Notes: generated by a model not told the origin, from the letters alone. A stretch of 64,000 bases of DNA from Bacteroidales bacterium (GCA_013376985.1 JACABB010000001.1:127560-191559), one strand, 5' to 3'. Shown: positions 15,450-24,968, counted from the stretch's first letter. Numbers and translations: made by a program.

Positions 15450-17915
15450 ATGATAATAAATAACCAAGATATTAATAAATCTGCCATTATAGTAAAGAAT
15501 AAAAATGTGACCTATAGCGAACTATTTGTTAGCATTGAACAGTACGCACAATTTTTCAGAAACAAAAACTACAAAAAAGCAGCCATCTACTCCGAAAATC
15601 GTGTTGAATGGATTTACGCTTTCTATGCAGCATTGCAAAACGGATGTATTGTAATTCCTGTTGATTTTATGGCATCTACAGAAGATGTTGAGTATATATT
15701 GAATGACTGTAAACCTGAACTAATTTTCTCAAGTCGAGGGCAAAAAAAAGAACTTGACCGAATAAAAACGAATCTTAACTTTACTCCAGACACTCTAATT
15801 TTTGAGGAATTCGAATTACCCGCTGTTAGCTCTGTTAGCGAGTCATTTACCCCAAAAAATATTGAAAACACCGCCGTAATAATATATACATCAGGCACAA
15901 CAGGAACGCCTAAAGGGGTTATGCTATCATATAAAAGCATATTTGAAAACATTTATGGAGTATCAAAACATGTCAAGATATACACTCCCGAAAGAGAGGT
16001 GCTTTTACTTCTTCCATTGCATCATATATTTCCATTAGTTGGAACAATGATGGCACCGCTTTTTGTTGGGGGAACTATTGTTATGTCACCTTCCATGCAA
16101 TCAGCAGACTTGATGGAAACCTTTAAAAACAATCACATTGCAATAATAATTGGTGTTCCTCGTTTTTACGAGTTAATCTATAAGGGTATAAAGACTAAAA
16201 TTGATGAAAGCTTTGTTGCCCGTAGCTTATTCAAGTTTGTAGGAATGACGGGTAGTAAAACGTTAGGAAAAAGAATTTTCGGGAAAGTTCATCGGAGTTT
16301 TGGCGGTCAGCTACAATTTCTTGTTGCAGGTGGTGCCGCTCTAAACAAAGAGGTTGGTAGTTTTTTTAAAACCCTTGGATTTGAAGTTCTAGAGGGTTTT
16401 GGCATGACAGAAGCAGCCCCCATGATAACATTTACAAGACCGGGGAATGTGCTAATTGGCTCTCCTGGTCATCCGCTACCAGGTCTCTTAGTCGAAATTC
16501 GTGAAGGCGAGATTGTTGCAAAGGGTCCAAGCATTATGCAAGGTTACTACAATCGTCCCGAAGAAACAGATGAGGTGCTAAAGGACGGTTGGCTCTATAC
16601 CGGGGATCTGGGAAGAATTAATAAAAAAGGGTATCTTTTTATTACGGGGCGTAAGAAGGAAATAATTGTGCTCTCAAATGGAAAAAACATAAACCCTGTT
16701 GAGCTTGAAGCAAAACTCGAAAAATCATCATCCTGTATAAAAGAGGCCGGCGTATACACATTTAACGATGCGCTACATGCTGTTATTTACCCTGAATACA
16801 AAAACCTATCCGATTTAGGCGTAAAAGATCCCGAGGTTTACTTTAGAGAAACGGTAATGCCTGAGTTCAATAAAGAACTGAGTTCCTATAAGCGTATTAT
16901 GCATTTTACATTAGTAAAAGAAGAACTACCCCGTACACGATTAGGAAAAATTCAACGGTTCAAACTTGCTGAAATGGCCGATAAACCTAAACGAAAAAAG
17001 GGTAAATTTGAACATCCAAATACCGAAGAGTACCATGCAGTAAAATCTTTTATTGAGAGTCAGGTAGATATGGAGATATCGCCCGATGATCATTTAGAGT
17101 TTGATATCGCACTTGATTCGCTTGGGAGATTATCATTAATTGATTTTGTTGAAACAAGATTTGGAATTAAACTAGATAACGATAAACTCCTTCGATTTCC
17201 GTCCGTTAGAGCAATGGTAGAGCATATTAGGGAGTATAAGCTTTGGCATAAATCGGAAGGAACAAATTGGACAGAACTTCTCAAGGAAAAAGTTCATGTA
17301 AAATTGCCTAAAACATGGCCAACCCAAAATATTATTAAAAATTTTGCAAAGGGATTTTTCAAAATCTACTTTAACTTTAAAAGTGAAGGGGTTCAAAATA
17401 TTCCTGATGGGCCATGCATAATTGCCCCAAACCACCAGAGTTTTTTGGATGGGCTTTTTGTTGCATCTTTCATTAAACGGAGAACCTTTAAAACAACATA
17501 CTTTTACGCTAAGAAAAAGCATGTGAACAACTGGTTTTTACGTTTTTTGGCTAGCAAGAACAATGTAATCGTGATGGATATTAATAATGATCTTAAGGAG
17601 TCAATCCAAAAACTTGCGGAGATATTAAAGAGCGGTAAAAAGATTATCCTCTTCCCAGAGGGTACCCGAACTAAAACCGGAGAGATTGGTGAATTTAAAA
17701 AGACGTTTGCTATTCTAAGCCGCGAACTAAACGTTCCTATTGTACCTGTTGCAATTGCTGGTGCCTATTCAGCCTTTCCAAGGGGATCAAAAATACCAAG
17801 ACCTAGAACCCCAATCATGGTAAGTTTTTTAGCACCTATTTATCCGATTGAGTACGATTTAGAATCGCTTGTTGAAAAAGTCAAAGGGTTAATTGGCGAT
17901 AAAATTTCTAAATAA
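15450..17915 (+). CDS. Fused acyl-ACP synthetase / acyl carrier / 1-acylglycerol-phosphate acyltransferase
   Basis: 821 residues in three parts. Residues 1 to about 500 are an AMP-binding adenylating domain (YTSGTTGTPKG near 146, GFGMTEAAP, YTGDLG, GRKKEIIVLSNGKN). About 520-600 is an acyl-carrier domain with the phosphopantetheine serine in LDSLGRLSL near residue 557. About 625-821 is a PlsC acyltransferase with NHQSFLDG (NHx4D, near 659) and FPEGTRTKTGE near 735. The enzyme likely activates a free fatty acid, loads it on its own carrier and transfers it to a lysophospholipid, as in Aas-type lysophospholipid recycling. No major facilitator (LplT) domain is present. It acts at the cytoplasmic face of the inner membrane and is transcribed alone. 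Confidence 0.87.
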   Translation: MIINNQDINKSAIIVKNKNVTYSELFVSIEQYAQFFRNKNYKKAAIYSENRVEWIYAFYAALQNGCIVIPVDFMASTEDVEYILNDCKPELIFSSRGQKKELDRIKTNLNFTPDTLIFEEFELPAVSSVSESFTPKNIENTAVIIYTSGTTGTPKGVMLSYKSIFENIYGVSKHVKIYTPEREVLLLLPLHHIFPLVGTMMAPLFVGGTIVMSPSMQSADLMETFKNNHIAIIIGVPRFYELIYKGIKTKIDESFVARSLFKFVGMTGSKTLGKRIFGKVHRSFGGQLQFLVAGGAALNKEVGSFFKTLGFEVLEGFGMTEAAPMITFTRPGNVLIGSPGHPLPGLLVEIREGEIVAKGPSIMQGYYNRPEETDEVLKDGWLYTGDLGRINKKGYLFITGRKKEIIVLSNGKNINPVELEAKLEKSSSCIKEAGVYTFNDALHAVIYPEYKNLSDLGVKDPEVYFRETVMPEFNKELSSYKRIMHFTLVKEELPRTRLGKIQRFKLAEMADKPKRKKGKFEHPNTEEYHAVKSFIESQVDMEISPDDHLEFDIALDSLGRLSLIDFVETRFGIKLDNDKLLRFPSVRAMVEHIREYKLWHKSEGTNWTELLKEKVHVKLPKTWPTQNIIKNFAKGFFKIYFNFKSEGVQNIPDGPCIIAPNHQSFLDGLFVASFIKRRTFKTTYFYAKKKHVNNWFLRFLASKNNVIVMDINNDLKESIQKLAEILKSGKKIILFPEGTRTKTGEIGEFKKTFAILSRELNVPIVPVAIAGAYSAFPRGSKIPRPRTPIMVSFLAPIYPIEYDLESLVEKVKGLIGDKISK

Positions 17916-18395
17916 ACTGGCTTATCCGCACATAAGCAACAACTTCGGTTTTGGAAGTTTTTTTAAACCACTACTAACAGCCCATTTGAAACTAATTTCA
18001 TCTTAAATGGCGGAACTAGCATTATGCTTATTTATTATTGGATGTTATGTGGTTTGTTATCGCATTTTGCGATTATTTATTTTACACCAAATTGAAGTTG
18101 TAAATAGTCCAAAGGAGTTTACATCTTCTATCTTGGTTAATGACGGTTGGAAATATATCATATAATTATATATTGAATTTTAATTATTTGGATAATATAA
18201 ATGTTTGAAGTGTTACCATACTACATTTTTTCTTATTTAACGTCAGTTCGATGTAAGATGTCATCCTGAGTGAAACAAAGAATCTAATTATCTATAAAAC
18301 AGATACTTAACTCTGTTCGGCGTAACAAGGCAGTAATCTAAATATGAACTGATAATCAACATATTATATTTACATCGAATTCACGTTATAGTAAC
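17916..18395. repeat. Gene-free spacer with interspersed repeat fragment
   Basis: 480 bp between convergent genes. At about 18240-18330 lies text of the type CGTCAGTTCGATG ... GTCATCCTGAGTGAAAC, AAGAATCT, which resembles a short non-coding repeat widely scattered in Bacteroidota genomes (from memory, not searched). No ORF of note. The metG terminator lies at the right end. Confidence 0.4.
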
Positions 18396-18424
18396 AAAAA
18401 TCCCGACTAAAATCGGGATTTTTT
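18396..18424 (-). terminator. Terminator of metG
   Basis: An 11-bp stem (AAAAATCCCGA 18396-18406 with TCGGGATTTTT 18413-18423) ends 9 bp beyond the metG stop codon. It is symmetric and could act on both strands. Confidence 0.85.
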
Positions 18425-18432
18425 ATTTGCAT

Positions 18433-20466
18433 TTACTTCACTGTTGAGCCATTTTCTACCTTATCGCTTGGCTGTATAAAACGAAGTTTACCATCCGAAT
18501 CCTCCGCCATAAGTATCATACCGTGCGATTCTATTCCTTTTATTTTCCTTGGTTCAAGATTTACTAGAATTGATACCTGCCTGTTAATAACCTCTTCTGG
18601 GGTAAAATGCTCTGCAATTCCAGACACAACGGTTCTTTTATCAATTCCCGTATCAATAAGGAGTTTCATCAACTTTTGTGTTTTAGGAACACGCTCAGCC
18701 TCCAACACCGTACCTACACGAATATCCATCTTAGAAAATTCCTCGTAGGTAATATTAGGTTTTTGTGGCTCAACTTTAGCGTTCTTCTTCTCGTTTGCAA
18801 CTTTAGTTGCCTCTAATTTTGCAAGTTGAGTGTTTATAGCATCATCCTCAATCTTATCAAAAAGAAGTTCTGGTTGATTAAGAAGATGTCCAACAGCAAG
18901 AATATCGCTTGCACCTACCCTACCCCAATCACAACCATCAAGGTTAATCATTCGTCTAAGTTTCTCCGCAGAGAATGGAAGGAATGGCTGTAATAGAATC
19001 GATAGGTTTGCTGTTATTTGAAGTGATATATTAAGGATTGTTGCAACCCTCTCTGGCTGATCCTTAAACAGTTTCCAAGGTTCTGTATCTGCAAGATATT
19101 TATTTCCCAAGCGAGCTAAATTCATTGCCTCTTTAAGGGCTTCCCGGAAACGAAAGTTTTCGAGATTATACTCAACAGCATCCTTTATCTTCGGTATTTC
19201 AGCAAGGGTTTCTTTATCAAAGGGTGTTAGCTCTGAGCAAACGGGCAGTTTACTATCAAAATATTTTTGCGTAAGTACCATCGCCCTATTCACAAAGTTT
19301 CCTAGAATTGCAACCAACTCACTGTTATTCCTTGTTTGAAAATCCTTCCATGTAAAGTCGTTATCCTTTGTTTCGGGCATATTTGCAGTAAGTGTATATC
19401 TCAGCACATCCTGTTTATTGGGAAAATCAACTAAATACTCGTGTAACCAAACCGCCCAATTCCGTGAGGTTGATATTTTATCCCCTTCGAGGTTGAGAAA
19501 CTCATTTGCAGGAACATTTTCGGGTAAAATATAGCTACCCTCAGCCTTTAGCATCGCAGGGAATACAATACAATGGAAAACAATATTGTCCTTACCTATG
19601 AAGTGAATCATACGGGTTTCAGAATCCTTCCAATACTTCTCCCAATCGGGGGTCAACTCCTTTGTTGCAGAGATATAACCAATAGGCGCATCGAACCATA
19701 CATATAGAACTTTACCTATAGCACCATCAACAGGAACAGGAACACCCCAGTCCAAATCCCGACTAACTGCACGGGGCTGAAGGCCTTGATCCAGCCAACT
19801 CTTACACTGCCCGTACACGTTCGTTTTCCATTCTTTATGCTCCTCTAGTATCCACTTTTCAAGAAATCCTTGGTATTTATCTAATGGTAAAAACCAATGT
19901 TTTGTCTCCTTTAAAATTGGTTTTGACCCGCTAAGAGTAGAACTTGGGTTAATTAAATCCGTAGCATTTAAACTTGTTCCGCATTTCTCGCACTGATCGC
20001 CATAAGCGCGTTCGTTTGAGCAATGAGGACAAGTACCAGTGATATATCTATCCGCTAAAAATTGTCCAACCTCCTGATCGTAATACTGTTCCGTTGTTTT
20101 TTCGATAAATGCTCCATCATCGTAAAGCTTCCTGAAAAATTCTGAAGCCGTTTGGTAGTGAACTTTTGAAGAAGTTCGTGAGTATATATCGAATGCTATG
20201 CCAAAATCTTTAAATGATTGTTTGATGATATTGTTATACTTATCAACCACATCTTGAGGTAAAACGCCCTCTTGACGAGCCTTTATTGTTATTGGCACTC
20301 CATGTTCATCGGATCCACAAACCGAAATAACATCAATCCCTTTCATTCGTAAATATCTTGAATATATGTCCGAAGGAATGTATACACCAGCTAAATGTCC
20401 AATATGAATAGGTCCATTGGCGTATGGCAGGGCAGATGTGATTAGGTAACGTTTGTAGCTTTTCAT
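18433..20466 (-). CDS. metG: Methionyl-tRNA synthetase
   Basis: 677 residues, the standard long form. It charges tRNA-Met with methionine. The HIGH motif is at residues 21-24 (PIHIGH), the zinc-binding knuckle is [18 protein letters not shown], and the KMSKS loop appears as KISTS ([10 protein letters not shown]). A C-terminal EMAP-II/Trbp111-type tRNA-binding domain is present from about residue 575 ([20 protein letters not shown] ... [18 protein letters not shown]). The gene is preceded by a leader of over 100 nt with a terminator-like hairpin and is divergent from the LD-carboxypeptidase gene. Confidence 0.96.
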   Translation of the reverse strand: MKSYKRYLITSALPYANGPIHIGHLAGVYIPSDIYSRYLRMKGIDVISVCGSDEHGVPITIKARQEGVLPQDVVDKYNNIIKQSFKDFGIAFDIYSRTSSKVHYQTASEFFRKLYDDGAFIEKTTEQYYDQEVGQFLADRYITGTCPHCSNERAYGDQCEKCGTSLNATDLINPSSTLSGSKPILKETKHWFLPLDKYQGFLEKWILEEHKEWKTNVYGQCKSWLDQGLQPRAVSRDLDWGVPVPVDGAIGKVLYVWFDAPIGYISATKELTPDWEKYWKDSETRMIHFIGKDNIVFHCIVFPAMLKAEGSYILPENVPANEFLNLEGDKISTSRNWAVWLHEYLVDFPNKQDVLRYTLTANMPETKDNDFTWKDFQTRNNSELVAILGNFVNRAMVLTQKYFDSKLPVCSELTPFDKETLAEIPKIKDAVEYNLENFRFREALKEAMNLARLGNKYLADTEPWKLFKDQPERVATILNISLQITANLSILLQPFLPFSAEKLRRMINLDGCDWGRVGASDILAVGHLLNQPELLFDKIEDDAINTQLAKLEATKVANEKKNAKVEPQKPNITYEEFSKMDIRVGTVLEAERVPKTQKLMKLLIDTGIDKRTVVSGIAEHFTPEEVINRQVSILVNLEPRKIKGIESHGMILMAEDSDGKLRFIQPSDKVENGSTVK

Positions 20467-20491
20467 AACACGTAATTAAATAGTTAAACAC

Positions 20492-20518
20492 AAAAAAACA
20501 AGCCCGGTCAAACAGGCT
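20492..20518 (-). promoter_or_regulatory. Terminator-like hairpin in the metG leader (possible attenuator)
   Basis: On the minus strand AGCCTG (20518-20513), loop TTTGAC and CGGGCT (20506-20501) form a 6-bp stem followed by TTGTTTTTTTG. It lies between the -7 box at 20587-20594 and the metG start at 20466. No minus-strand gene upstream would need a terminator here, because the next gene is divergent. An ATG (20521-20519) directly precedes the stem and opens a 62-codon frame overlapping the metG start. Attenuation is inference. Confidence 0.4.
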
Positions 20519-20586
20519 CATATCAATTATCTTCTATCGAAGAAAAAATCAACGGAAATTATTACCTTTAAACTGTAATTAGCCAA

Positions 20587-20594
20587 CAAATATA
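20587..20594 (-). promoter_or_regulatory. -7 promoter box for metG
   Basis: The minus strand reads TATATTTG, a perfect TAnnTTTG box. I find no well-spaced TTG upstream, so the -33 part is weak. It would give a leader of about 115 nt. Confidence 0.4.
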
Positions 20595-20754
20595 ATAACT
20601 ATTTTCCTTCGCTTGATAAACCAATGTTGCCACTTTAAACAAAATGAGTTGAATCGAGTTTATAAGATTATGCATTTAATACTGTTTAAGTGTTCAATGG
20701 TTGAATTATCAGTAAAGGAAAAAACATCATTTTACCCGATTATATTTACTTAAA

Positions 20755-21708
20755 ATGGAAAATATAACACCACCTTTTATTAAACCAGGCGATTGTATTG
20801 GGATAATTGCACCCGCTCGCCGTGTTTTAGTACAGGAAATTAATCCTGCTATCAGGTTTTTAACAGGAAAAGGGTTTATAGTAAAAACTGCGCCACATCT
20901 ATTTGCTGGTTTTCATCAATTTGCAGGAACCGAAGAACAACGGGCAAGTGATTTTATAGGCATGATAGAAGATCCCACTGTTAAAGCCATTCTTTGTGCA
21001 AGAGGAGGTTATGGTTCCGTTCGTTTACTCGAGCATATGAACTTTCGCAAACTTCAACAAAATCCAAAGTGGATAGTTGGATATAGCGATATCACCGTAT
21101 TTCACAGCCTGCTGAACGGCTGGTATGGTCTCGAAACAATCCACGGACCTATGCCATTCAACTTTCAATCCGAAGGAGGAACTAATGAATCCCTCGATTG
21201 TTTAATAAATGTTTTAACAGGGGAAAACCCCAAATACACAGTTAATCCTCATCCGCTTAATAAACTAGGAAAAGCAGAGGGCATTTTAGTAGGAGGAAAT
21301 CTTTCTATTCTATACAGCCTCTCCGGAACAAATGCTGATATAAACCCCGATGGAAAAATTTTATTTATTGAGGATCTGGATGAATATCTATACCACATCG
21401 ATAGAATGATGATGAACCTAAAACATGGTGGGAAACTTACAAATATTGCTGGATTAATAGTTGGTGGTCTTACAGAGATGAAGGATAACCATATCCCGTT
21501 CGGATTCACTCCACACGAAATTGTTTCTAACGCCTTAAAGAATTTTAATATCCCCATTTGTTTTGATTTCCCTGCAGGGCACGTGGAACCAAACTATTCT
21601 TTAATCATGGGTAGACGAATTCGGTTAGAGGTAAATGATGATGGTGCAACAGTTTCTTTCGAAAAACCGTCTATTGTTCAATCTTTTGATAGCCAGAAGG
21701 AATTTTAA
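20755..21708 (+). CDS. LD-carboxypeptidase (peptidase S66, murein tetrapeptide carboxypeptidase)
   Basis: 317 residues. It removes the terminal D-Ala from murein tetrapeptides in the cytosol during peptidoglycan recycling. Key features are ARGGYGSVRLLEHM (residues 82-95), the nucleophile in GYSDIT (Ser111), GGNLSILYSLSGT and LFIEDLDEYLYHIDRMM carrying the catalytic Glu region, and a GHVEPNYSL segment with the His near the end. All parts of the Ser-Glu-His site appear kept. It overlaps the convergent DUF4412-like gene by 38 bp at its 3' end. Confidence 0.9.
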   Translation: MENITPPFIKPGDCIGIIAPARRVLVQEINPAIRFLTGKGFIVKTAPHLFAGFHQFAGTEEQRASDFIGMIEDPTVKAILCARGGYGSVRLLEHMNFRKLQQNPKWIVGYSDITVFHSLLNGWYGLETIHGPMPFNFQSEGGTNESLDCLINVLTGENPKYTVNPHPLNKLGKAEGILVGGNLSILYSLSGTNADINPDGKILFIEDLDEYLYHIDRMMMNLKHGGKLTNIAGLIVGGLTEMKDNHIPFGFTPHEIVSNALKNFNIPICFDFPAGHVEPNYSLIMGRRIRLEVNDDGATVSFEKPSIVQSFDSQKEF

Positions 21709-22324
21709 ACAGGTTCTCGCTTAACAATGTCTCGTTTATCTCTGTAACCGAAATCTTCATTTTTTCTTTCCGAAGGAGTGTTCTCTCAACGGTTAACATC
21801 GGAAACTGCCCGCTTATATCGGGGAAATATGAAAAAAGGTTAATCTCTGATTTTATATTTTGGAGAATTTTATTCAATGGTTTGAAAAATGGAAAGTTAC
21901 GCTCAGCAACCCAAAAGGCCGTTTCGGTATCATGCGAAATACTTTTAACTCTCAATAAACTACAATAATAGCCATTAAGCATCATTCTATTCTCTGTCTT
22001 TATTACTATTGTATCCTCTTTTGTAGTCTGATTAATTTTATTCGTTTTTAATTCATAAAACAATTTGCGCTTTGGTGAAAGTGCGAGAATTTTTTCGCTT
22101 TCAAGGTTGATAATTAAAATGCTTACAGAATTCATTTTGGAGTCAAACTCATCCATACGAACCAGTTTTCCCTTCACCTGTATTGTTAAAAAAGAGGTGT
22201 CGTAAATAGTTTTTCTCTCCAGATTGATGCTTCCCTCAAAATTTTGTAATTTTGGTTCTGCATAACCTGTAAAAGCAAGTAGTATATATAATTTGATTAA
22301 TATTAAATTCTTAGTCACCATCAT
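21671..22324 (-). CDS. Secreted DUF4412-like protein
   Basis: 217 residues from the ATG at 22322-22324, which begins an N-terminal hydrophobic signal segment (MMVTKNLILIKLYILLAFTGYA); a longer in-frame start adds a non-signal leader and would run into the divergent gene. The body has FEGSINLERKT, VKGKLVRMDEFD, ILIINLESEKILALSPKRKLFYEL, and a MLNGYYCSLLRVKS ... FWVAERNFPFF stretch, the pattern of DUF4412 proteins (periplasmic beta proteins of unknown role). It is convergent with and overlaps the LD-carboxypeptidase gene and is divergent from yraN with a gap of only 39 bp. Confidence 0.7.
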   Translation of the reverse strand: MMVTKNLILIKLYILLAFTGYAEPKLQNFEGSINLERKTIYDTSFLTIQVKGKLVRMDEFDSKMNSVSILIINLESEKILALSPKRKLFYELKTNKINQTTKEDTIVIKTENRMMLNGYYCSLLRVKSISHDTETAFWVAERNFPFFKPLNKILQNIKSEINLFSYFPDISGQFPMLTVERTLLRKEKMKISVTEINETLLSENLFKIPSGYQKIEQ

Positions 22325-22363
22325 GCTGTATAGCGTTTTTATACCCTTTTTGTTACATTGAAA

Positions 22364-22744
22364 ATGAAAAATGATAATGATCTTCGTCACTCTAAAGAAC
22401 TAGGCAAACGAGGAGAGGCAATTGCAGCAGATTATTTAGCTAAAAATGGATATAAAATTCGTCACAAGAATTGGCATTTTGGGCATAAAGAACTCGATAT
22501 TGTTGCAACTAATAATAGCACACTGGTTATTGTAGAGGTAAAAACTCGTTGGACCAACTACTGGGAGGAGCCTAAAGAATCTGTTCGACGTAAAAAGCAA
22601 AAATTTATAATTGAGGCAGCAGAAGCCTATGTACAAAACTTTAATCTAAATATGGATGTGCAATTCGATGTTATCTCAATAATTTTACAAGGAGAAATCT
22701 TTGAATTGGAACACATTCAAGATGCTTTTCAACCCACATTCTAA
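22364..22744 (+). CDS. YraN / UPF0102 family endonuclease-like protein
   Basis: 126 residues from the ATG at 22364 (a TTG 6 bp earlier is possible). The UPF0102 hallmarks are LGKRGEAIAADYLAKNGY, the restriction-endonuclease-like core ELDIVA ... LVIVEVKTR (D-x(n)-ExK), and the trailing FDVISI. The family adopts a RecB/Holliday-junction resolvase-like nuclease fold; the physiological role is not settled. It is usually next to rnhB or lepB in other bacteria, but not here. Confidence 0.9.
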   Translation: MKNDNDLRHSKELGKRGEAIAADYLAKNGYKIRHKNWHFGHKELDIVATNNSTLVIVEVKTRWTNYWEEPKESVRRKKQKFIIEAAEAYVQNFNLNMDVQFDVISIILQGEIFELEHIQDAFQPTF

Positions 22745-23013
22745 CCTGAGTTTGATTTAAAGAAATAAATAATGTGAGTTCGTTTGTAGATAGATATATT
22801 TATTGGGTGTGATGATGGAATGATGGAAAAATGGAGTATTGAAACTGAAGCGAAGTGACCCTCGACAAAGTCAAAACAAAAGATTATCTCCCACTTTTTA
22901 CTTCGTGGAACTCGCAAAATCGGTTACTTCGCAAAGAATGCTCGTAATAACTTCAAATGATGCATTTCATAATACCCAGCAACTTGTAGCCAGAAACTAG
23001 CAACTTAGGCTAT
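22745..23013. repeat. Spacer with short interspersed repeat fragments
   Basis: Between convergent genes. The section 22845-22960 is richer in GC and carries GAAGCGAAGTGACCCTCGAC, AACTCGCAAAATCGGTT and CTTCGCAAAGAATGCTCG, partly matching the 7077-7100 repeat. No ORF or RNA gene is visible. Confidence 0.4.
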
Positions 23014-24057
23014 TTATTCCTCTTTTAGCGCATTCCAACCCTGTGCTCTCAGCTCTATCTCATTTCCATCGGGAGTTACTAGGAATGCCCCTGTGTTTTC
23101 AGGAGTTATATGACCAATTACAGAAACTCCTTCAATTGCTAAAATTTTTTCATGAAATTCAATTGGAACAGTGAAAAGCAACTCATAATCCTCGCCGCCG
23201 TTAAGTGCTGCAACAATTGCATCAATATGCATCTCTTCTGCAATCTTAAAAGTCTGCTGATCGATAGGGAGTTTTTCCAAATAAATCCTACAACCAACCT
23301 TTGAATTTTTACAAATATGCATTGCTTCTGATGATAGTCCATCGGAAATATCAATCATTGCAGAGGGTTTAATACCTGCGATATGAAGTTCTTCAAGAAT
23401 TGTCTTTCGTACTTCTGGTTTAAGGAATCGTTCAAGAATATAATCCCACCCCTCGAATTGCGGTTTAATATTTGGATTTCCTTCAAATACTTTTTTTTCG
23501 CGTTCAAGTAGTTGAAGCCCCATATATGCAGCACCAAGGTTTCCCGTAACACAAAGTAAGTCGTTTAATTTTGCTCCGCTACGATAGCATAAATCTTCAT
23601 CTTTCGCTTCACCAATAGCAGTAATGCTTAATGTTAATCCTGTGTAGGAGGTTGATGTATCACCACCAACAAGGTCAACCCCATAACGTTCGCAAGCCAT
23701 ATATATACCGCTATATAGTTCGTCAAGATCTTCGAGGCAAAAACGCTTTGAAACTCCTATTGAGACCGTAATTTGCTTTGGCAAAGCATTCATGGCAAAT
23801 ACATCGCTAAGATTTACTATTACTGCTTTATAGCCCAAATGTCTAATAGGAAAATAGGTTAAATCGAAGTGAACCCCTTCTAGTAGCAAATCTGTTGTTA
23901 CTACCATCTTTTTACCGTCCATGTTAATCACTGCAGCATCATCTCCAACACCCTTTATCGTGGATTTGTTTATACTTTTTGCTCTTTCCGTGAGGTGATC
24001 AATTACTCTAAATTCACCTAACTCATGCAATTCGGTGCGCTTCGACTTATTTGTCAT
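23014..24057 (-). CDS. thiL: Thiamine-monophosphate kinase (ThiL)
   Basis: 347 residues. It phosphorylates thiamine monophosphate to thiamine diphosphate with ATP in the cytosol. The N-terminal AIRS-type half shows GVGDDAAVI, TTDLLLEGVHFDL and VNLSDVFAMNALPKQITVSIG, and the C-terminal half shows DISDGLSSEAMHICKNS and GGEDYELLFTV. Lone unit; no other thiamine gene or TPP riboswitch is visible nearby. A perfect TATATTTG -7 box lies 20 bp upstream of the start. Confidence 0.95.
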   Translation of the reverse strand: MTNKSKRTELHELGEFRVIDHLTERAKSINKSTIKGVGDDAAVINMDGKKMVVTTDLLLEGVHFDLTYFPIRHLGYKAVIVNLSDVFAMNALPKQITVSIGVSKRFCLEDLDELYSGIYMACERYGVDLVGGDTSTSYTGLTLSITAIGEAKDEDLCYRSGAKLNDLLCVTGNLGAAYMGLQLLEREKKVFEGNPNIKPQFEGWDYILERFLKPEVRKTILEELHIAGIKPSAMIDISDGLSSEAMHICKNSKVGCRIYLEKLPIDQQTFKIAEEMHIDAIVAALNGGEDYELLFTVPIEFHEKILAIEGVSVIGHITPENTGAFLVTPDGNEIELRAQGWNALKEE

Positions 24058-24076
24058 TGTTAAAAAAATTAAGTGG

Positions 24077-24084
24077 CAAATATA
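24077..24084 (-). promoter_or_regulatory. -7 promoter box for thiL
   Basis: The minus strand reads TATATTTG, a perfect TAnnTTTG box ending 19 bp before the start codon. The upstream TTG candidate (24098-24100) is only 13 bp away, shorter than usual. Confidence 0.4.
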
Positions 24085-24195
24085 AGTAGATTAGTGGCAA
24101 GATAAAAAGTTGATAAATTAATAATCAAAAACAAAATAGTAGTAACTTCAGTGATTACTAAGGGGTTTTATAAAATAATAGTCTAAATAAATCAA

Positions 24196-24900
24196 CTATT
24201 TAACTTGTATTCCCTCTTTCTTAAGCGAATTAATAAAATAGTCTTTGTCGGCTAGGTGTGATTTTTCGAGTTGATCGTACCAAAATCTGGCGGTTAGCTT
24301 ATCTCCCTTATTGAAATAAATTCGAATTAGGTTAAAGTAGGAATAACCATATACATGCGTGGGGAATTCTGGTATAACTTCTACAACTTTTGAAAAGCAA
24401 TCGATGGCATCATCTATTTTATTGGCGGCATATAAATCAACGCCCTGAGAATAAAGTCTTATATCCTTGTTTAACTTTTCGTCGAGTATTACTTCTGTAA
24501 ATTTAAAACATGATTTATCACAATCCTCAATCAAGTTAATTAACTTCGTTTCTACGGGTATTTTAGGGAAAACTAATGAAAATTTCAGTTTTTCACCAAT
24601 CTCCTTAAAACTATGAACGGAAGGGCAAGTTGGGATGCCCCTGGTTTTAATAAGTTTATACCGCTTATGATCTTTGGGGTTTTCAATGTATATGTTCTTA
24701 TCAGCACAAAACCACCCTCCTTGCACCAATTTGTTTTGAACTGAAAGATCGATAATAGTCGAATCCTTATATAAACCCACTCTTAATATTGTTAAATCCT
24801 GATGCGTTTGCTCGGCAGCAACAGGATTTTCTATTATTTGTTGAGCATCAACCAAAATAGAACAACAGAATACAGAATACAGGAGTATTGCTTTTTTCAT
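24196..24900 (-). CDS. Secreted TPR-like protein of unknown function
   Basis: 234 residues from the ATG at 24898-24900, which opens a signal peptide (MKKAILLYSVFCCSILVDAQQ); a 21-residue upstream extension is unlikely. The middle has paired cysteines (GGWFCAD, GIPTCPS, EDCDKSC), and the C-terminal 90 residues form TPR-like helix pairs (LYSQGVDLYAANKIDDAIDCFSKVVEV split across, then YFNLIRIYFNKGDKLTARFW). It lies 68 bp downstream of the OmpP1-type gene with a GC-rich hairpin in between, so it is probably the second gene of that operon and may be a periplasmic partner. Confidence 0.65.
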   Translation of the reverse strand: MKKAILLYSVFCCSILVDAQQIIENPVAAEQTHQDLTILRVGLYKDSTIIDLSVQNKLVQGGWFCADKNIYIENPKDHKRYKLIKTRGIPTCPSVHSFKEIGEKLKFSLVFPKIPVETKLINLIEDCDKSCFKFTEVILDEKLNKDIRLYSQGVDLYAANKIDDAIDCFSKVVEVIPEFPTHVYGYSYFNLIRIYFNKGDKLTARFWYDQLEKSHLADKDYFINSLKKEGIQVK

Positions 24901-24918
24901 AAATGTAAAAATTGACAA

Positions 24919-24938
24919 GGGTCGGAATAATCCGACCC
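24919..24938 (-). terminator. Intercistronic hairpin downstream of the OmpP1-type gene
   Basis: A perfect 8-bp GC-rich stem with a 4-nt loop (GGGTCGGA 24919-24926, TCCGACCC 24931-24938). The following minus-strand sequence is only moderately T-rich, so it may be a partial terminator or mRNA-stabilising hairpin rather than a full stop. Confidence 0.5.
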
Positions 24939-24968
24939 CTGCAAGATAATTATTTTTAATCAAACGAT

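Noticed and set aside
17172-17522. 116-codon minus-strand ORF
   Set aside because: Antisense to the ACP/PlsC part of the fused enzyme, which is strongly conserved in the other frame.
20333-20521. 62-codon minus-strand ORF overlapping the metG start
   Set aside because: Most of it is metG coding sequence in another frame. Only its start codon next to the leader hairpin is of interest, reported as a possible leader element and not as a gene.
23014-24200. TPP riboswitch upstream of thiL
   Set aside because: The upstream sequence has only a -7 box close to the start and no CUGAGA-type conserved core.
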